Source of the DNA: an uncultured Alphaproteobacteria bacterium
GTDB taxonomy: Bacteria; Pseudomonadota; Alphaproteobacteria; Puniceispirillales; UBA1172
DNA: 9,376 nt
Reading direction: 5' to 3'
Assembly (NCBI GenBank): GCA_913056245.1
Contig: CAJXME010000027.1
Location: 1-9,376 of the forward strand
The notes beneath the pieces are model-generated. The model saw nothing but the letters and a program-made list of their open reading frames with translations, did not search any database and was not told the origin of the DNA. A program made the position numbers and the translations under genes. Shown piece after piece: positions 7,475 through 9,376 of the stretch; the stretch's first letter is position 1; every line of letters starts with the position of its first letter.

Positions 7475-8965
7475 ATGTCTGTTCATTCGATGAAACAATG
7501 GAGCGATCTGGCGGCGAAACTGAAACCGGCGGATGGCATGTTTTTAGACGGTCAGTTTGTGGCATCGGCTTCGGGCAAAACCTTCGACAGCATCAACCCT
7601 GCCACGGGTGACGTCCTCGCCCAAGTTGCGGAAGGCGACGCGGTGGATATTGATCGCGCGGTGAGCCTCGCCCGGGCGCGGTTTGAAAGCGGTGTTTGGG
7701 CCAATGAATCGCCGATGAATCGCAAATCTGTCCTCTTGCGATTGGCCGAATTGATCCGCGACAATCTCGATGAACTGGCGCTGCTTGATAGTTTGGATAT
7801 GGGCAAACCTGTTGAAGACGCGGCGACGATTGATGTGCCGGGGTCAGCGCTGTTTTTCCAGTGGTATGCGGAAGCCATCGATAAAATCTATGATGAAGTC
7901 GCGCCCACGGGAGCAGGCGATCTTGCCATGATCACCCGCGAGCCGCTTGGCGTGGTTGGCGCGGTGGTGCCATGGAATTTCCCCCTTGATATGGCGACGT
8001 GGAAAGTTTCAGCGGCGCTGGCGGCGGGGAATTCCGTAGTGCTAAAACCCGCCGAACAATCGCCTTTATCGGCCTTGCGTTTGGCGCAATTGGCGGTCGA
8101 GGCTGGCGTGCCGGAAGGCGTCTTTAATGTCGTGCCGGGCTATGGCGAAACAGCGGGCAAAGCCTTGGGCTTGCATATGGATGTCGATTGCTTGGCCTTT
8201 ACCGGCTCCACCCCTGTGGGCAAAATGTTCCAGCAATACGCCGGTCAATCCAACATGAAGCAAGTCTGGCTGGAGACGGGCGGCAAAAGCCCCAATCTGG
8301 TTTTTGCCGATTGCGATGATCTGGAAGCCGCCGCGGATATGGCGGCCTTTGGCATCTTCTTTAATCAAGGCGAGGTTTGTTCCGCCAATTCACGCCTCTT
8401 GGTGGAGCGGTCGATTCACGCGGAATTTGTTGAGATGCTGAAAAGCCGGGCGCCTAATTTTCAGCCGGGCAACCCTCTTGATCCCGCGTCTAAAATGGGC
8501 GCGATTGTTAGCCAAGAACAACATGACCGCATCATGTCGATGATCGAAGGCGGCAAAAAAGATGCTGATTGCGTGGTCGGCGGCAACGCGGTTTTGATCG
8601 ATAATCGCGGGCTTTATGTTGAGCCCACCATCTTTGATCATGTGGCGCCAGATTGCACTATTGCCCGAGATGAAATCTTTGGCCCGGTCTTGTCGGTCAT
8701 CCCGTTTGACCACGAAGAAGAAGCGGTGCGCATCGCCAATGATACGATTTATGGCCTTGCGGCATCCTTATGGACAGGGAGTCTGTCGCGGGCGCATCGC
8801 GTGTCGCGCCAATTGAGGGCTGGCACCGTTTCCGTCAACACCGTCGATGCCCTCAGCCCCATGACACCTTTTGGCGGGTTCAAGCAATCAGGAATTGGGC
8901 GTGATCTGTCTTTGCATGGGCTGGATAAATACACCGCCCTCAAAACCACTTGGATCAAATATTAG
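7475..8965 (+). CDS. NAD(P)-dependent aldehyde dehydrogenase, PuuC-like
   Basis: A 496-residue cytoplasmic enzyme of the ALDH superfamily that oxidises an aldehyde to the carboxylic acid. The whole catalytic set is present: PWNFP with Asn168, KPAE with Lys191 and Glu194 for cofactor binding, FTGSTPVG at 243-250 for the nucleotide, general base Glu267 in LETGGKS, nucleophile Cys302 in NQGEVCS, and EIFGPV at 400-405. Length and many segments match E. coli PuuC (gamma-glutamyl-gamma-aminobutyraldehyde dehydrogenase, 495 residues), for example WYAEAIDKIY at 130-139, SNMKQVWLE and GNPLDPA. That makes an aldehyde derived from a polyamine or other amine the best guess. It is transcribed away from the importer operon and would remove the aldehyde made by the amine dehydrogenase. 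The family call is firm; the exact aldehyde and NAD versus NADP preference are not settled. Confidence 0.94.
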   Translation: MSVHSMKQWSDLAAKLKPADGMFLDGQFVASASGKTFDSINPATGDVLAQVAEGDAVDIDRAVSLARARFESGVWANESPMNRKSVLLRLAELIRDNLDELALLDSLDMGKPVEDAATIDVPGSALFFQWYAEAIDKIYDEVAPTGAGDLAMITREPLGVVGAVVPWNFPLDMATWKVSAALAAGNSVVLKPAEQSPLSALRLAQLAVEAGVPEGVFNVVPGYGETAGKALGLHMDVDCLAFTGSTPVGKMFQQYAGQSNMKQVWLETGGKSPNLVFADCDDLEAAADMAAFGIFFNQGEVCSANSRLLVERSIHAEFVEMLKSRAPNFQPGNPLDPASKMGAIVSQEQHDRIMSMIEGGKKDADCVVGGNAVLIDNRGLYVEPTIFDHVAPDCTIARDEIFGPVLSVIPFDHEEEAVRIANDTIYGLAASLWTGSLSRAHRVSRQLRAGTVSVNTVDALSPMTPFGGFKQSGIGRDLSLHGLDKYTALKTTWIKY

Positions 8966-8969
8966 AGTC

Positions 8970-9376
8970 TCAAAAGGGACGGATCAGCGAGCCGATCGAC
9001 AGCACCACCACCGCCACCAAACAGGCGGCCATGGCCAGATTGATCCGTCTTTGCATCAAAGGCGATAAATCAAGGTGATTGATCTTGACCCCCGCGTAAA
9101 GCCAAAGCAAATGCAGGGGTATCCAAATCAAATTCATGATGATCAGTTTCAAGCCTGTTTCAAGGACAAAATTGTCGGGATAAAAGGCAAAACTGCTGAA
9201 GAAGGTCGTGTTCACCGCATAGGCTTTGGGGTTAATGAATTGCAGCATCAGCCCTGCCATAAACCCCGGGGCGGCGGTTTGAATAAACGCGATCTTGGCT
9301 CCCGCCAAAGCAATTCTAAGCGCCAAATAGCCAAGATAAGCGGCGGAGGCGACGATCAAAATATGACGGATCAAAG
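8970..9376 (-). CDS. LysE/RhtB-family amino-acid exporter (partial, 5' end outside window)
   Basis: About 135 C-terminal residues of a membrane protein, with no start codon in the window; the apparent TTG start at 9374 is an internal leucine. The segment AAYLGYLALRIA, then GFMAGLMLQFINPKAYAVN with the NPKAY signature, then two further hydrophobic helices is typical of LysE/RhtB exporters (about 200-210 residues), so about 70 residues are missing. These proteins export amino acids or related small molecules across the inner membrane. It converges on the aldehyde dehydrogenase gene with only 4 bp between stop codons, leaving no room for a terminator between them. Whether it belongs to the amine pathway, for example as an overflow exporter, cannot be told from here. 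Confidence 0.8.
   Translation of the reverse strand, partial: LIRHILIVASAAYLGYLALRIALAGAKIAFIQTAAPGFMAGLMLQFINPKAYAVNTTFFSSFAFYPDNFVLETGLKLIIMNLIWIPLHLLWLYAGVKINHLDLSPLMQRRINLAMAACLVAVVVLSIGSLIRPF

Noticed and set aside
1..9376. CRISPR array, insertion sequence, tRNA or rRNA gene
   Set aside because: No spaced direct repeats, no transposase, no terminal inverted repeats and no tRNA-like cloverleaf were seen; nearly all of the window is accounted for by eight protein genes.

Overview
The window reads as a chromosomal piece of an alphaproteobacterium. Codon use is moderately GC-rich and fairly even, the genes are tightly packed with one-base stop/start overlaps, and the protein families are typical of marine and soil alphaproteobacteria. 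The lineage is an inference; no rRNA, tRNA or other taxonomic marker is present. No mobile element, CRISPR array or RNA gene was seen.

Layout. Six genes run leftward on the minus strand as one likely operon: an ABC ATPase (7333-6236), two inner-membrane permeases (6236-5301 and 5299-4490), a periplasmic substrate-binding protein (4373-3339), an amidase-signature hydrolase (3296-1842), and a large flavin/iron-sulfur amine dehydrogenase that runs off the left edge (1842-1). Divergent from them, across a 141-bp control region (7334-7474), is an aldehyde dehydrogenase of the PuuC type on the plus strand (7475-8965). A partial LysE-family exporter converges on it from the right edge (9376-8970), with only 4 bp between the two stop codons.

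How the genes fit together. The transporter has the PotA-PotB-PotC-PotD order and sequence style of spermidine/putrescine importers. The first enzyme belongs to the trimethylamine/dimethylamine/histamine dehydrogenase family, which oxidatively deaminates amines to aldehydes and passes electrons to ETF. The divergent enzyme oxidises aldehydes to acids and most resembles the polyamine-pathway enzyme PuuC. The amidase could release an amine from an amide or acylated precursor. Together they suggest a complete import-deacylation-deamination-oxidation route for a polyamine, diamine or related biogenic amine.

The most interesting point is the dehydrogenase active site. Two of the three aromatic-bowl positions of trimethylamine dehydrogenase are Gln and Asp here, the pattern I recall for histamine dehydrogenase, and the position of the conserved catalytic Asp appears to be Cys. 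The true substrate is therefore probably neither trimethylamine nor safely called histamine. The regulatory points worth noting are a perfect hairpin covering the amidase start region and two dyads in the divergent control region.
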